From NCBI GenBank assembly GCA_018267515.1, contig JAFDYJ010000022.1, positions 1 through 51,983 of the forward strand: 51,983 nt of DNA, read 5' to 3'. This DNA comes from Bacteroidota bacterium. Its GTDB lineage: Bacteria > Bacteroidota > Bacteroidia > Chitinophagales > Chitinophagaceae. Positions 51,512 to 51,983 of this stretch are shown piece after piece. Below the pieces are notes generated by a model that was not told where the DNA came from, searched no databases, and saw nothing but the letters and a program-made list of their open reading frames with translations. Position 1 is the first letter of the stretch. Each line of letters opens with the position of its first letter. The position numbers and the translations under genes were made by a program.

Positions 51512-51983
51512 TTATTTCAGTTTTGCAAAAGCGTCTTTCAGTCTTTTGAAAGCTGCTTCAATTTTTTCCATACTATTTGCAAAAGAAATCCGGATGCAGT
51601 CCGGTTCACCAAACGCCGAACCGGTAACGGTGGATACATGAGCATTGTGCAATAAATACATGCAAAGTTCATCTGCATTTTTTATGGTTTCCTTGCCATC
51701 TGATTTTCCGAAGTAGCTATTTGTAATCGGGAATATATAGAAAGCACCTTCAGGCTCTACACATTGCAAGCCGGGAATTTCTCCGACCAGTTCCATAATT
51801 CTCTTTCTTCTGCGTTCAAATTCTTTCACCATTTCTATTGTCGGGATCAGATCGGATGTTAAAGCGGTGATGGCGGCACGTTGGGTTACAGAATTAGTAC
51901 CACTGGTAAACTGCCCCTGTAATTTTTCGCAGGCTTTAGCTACGGTAGGATGCGCCGCAATATAACCGAGACGATAACCGGTC
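51512..51983 (-). CDS. Class I PLP-dependent aminotransferase, C-terminal part (cut by window edge)
   Basis: The frame is open to the window edge and its N-terminal two thirds lie outside. The first visible residues TGYRLGYIAAHP correspond to the segment that follows the PLP-binding lysine in the aspartate-aminotransferase class I family (the lysine itself is just outside). The domain continues with CEKLQGQFTSGTNSVTQ, MELVGEIPGLQCVEPEGAFY and the C-terminal GSAFGEPDCIRISFANS, whose Arg binds the substrate carboxylate. Aspartate/prephenate aminotransferase is the most likely specificity, but it cannot be settled from this part. Confidence 0.92.
   Translation of the reverse strand, partial: TGYRLGYIAAHPTVAKACEKLQGQFTSGTNSVTQRAAITALTSDLIPTIEMVKEFERRRKRIMELVGEIPGLQCVEPEGAFYIFPITNSYFGKSDGKETIKNADELCMYLLHNAHVSTVTGSAFGEPDCIRISFANSMEKIEAAFKRLKDAFAKLK

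Noticed and set aside
1-51983. Mobile elements, tRNA or rRNA genes, CRISPR arrays
   Set aside because: Intergenic regions were read on both strands; no transposase, integrase, repeat-spacer pattern, cloverleaf or rRNA segment was found.

Overview
The window is a continuous stretch of a Bacteroidota chromosome, most likely Chitinophagaceae or a close relative. The evidence is a SusC/SusD pair with its own ECF sigma factor and FecR anti-sigma factor, two secreted proteins with type IX secretion C-terminal sorting domains, and long Bacteroidota-type LepB and NusB proteins. Several genes carry the Bacteroidota -7 promoter box TAnnTTTG, and lipoproteins and DUF families typical of the phylum are common (DUF4251, DUF885, DUF1573). 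I see no tRNA, rRNA, insertion sequence, phage or CRISPR array. Genes at both ends are cut by the window: dnaE on the left and a class I aminotransferase on the right.

Layout. 1-8.5 kb: dnaE (partial), an NlpC/P60 lipoprotein, a flippase-like membrane protein, an M1 aminopeptidase divergent from a peptide-binding lipoprotein, and a T9SS cargo protein. 8.6-10.4 kb: two paralogous lipoproteins built from one or three copies of a four-cysteine domain, separated by Asn/Gly linkers. 10.6-18 kb: housekeeping and metabolic genes (pdhB, an unusual NtrC-like regulator, lepB, cdd, ogt, csaA-like, a Tat-exported Gfo/Idh/MocA oxidoreductase, dps). 18-30 kb, almost all minus strand: a SirB1-like protein, a secreted DFYDNG-motif protein, smpB, accD, an S9 peptidase, a membrane acyltransferase-like protein, a DUF885 protein, a methyltransferase, a second DFYDNG protein and a DUF4251 protein. 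30.2-37.6 kb: an ECF sigma factor divergent from fecR-susC-susD. 37.8-42.7 kb: a small lipoprotein, a second acyltransferase-like membrane protein, a PepSY membrane protein and glnS. 43-48.3 kb: a large T9SS-exported metzincin protease, groEL and groES. 48.4-52 kb: a 539-base intergenic region with a compact structured-RNA candidate, then nusB, a DUF1573 lipoprotein, yajC and coaE.

How the genes fit together. The sigma factor, FecR and the STN-domain SusC form a TonB-linked surface signalling and uptake module; no degradative enzyme beside it reveals the substrate. Several exported peptidases (M1, S9, DUF885, metzincin) and an orphan peptide-binding lipoprotein point to protein or peptide scavenging, although they are not in one operon. 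The rest is largely core information processing and metabolism.

The most interesting unexplained items are the GNRA-capped hairpin plus T8 tract at 48646-48700, a terminator whose loop is exactly the next gene's promoter box (accD-smpB), a long inverted repeat over the accD promoter, short (7-8 bp) tandem arrays at gene junctions, an NtrC-type regulator with no DNA-binding domain, and the two uncharacterised paralogous exported protein families.
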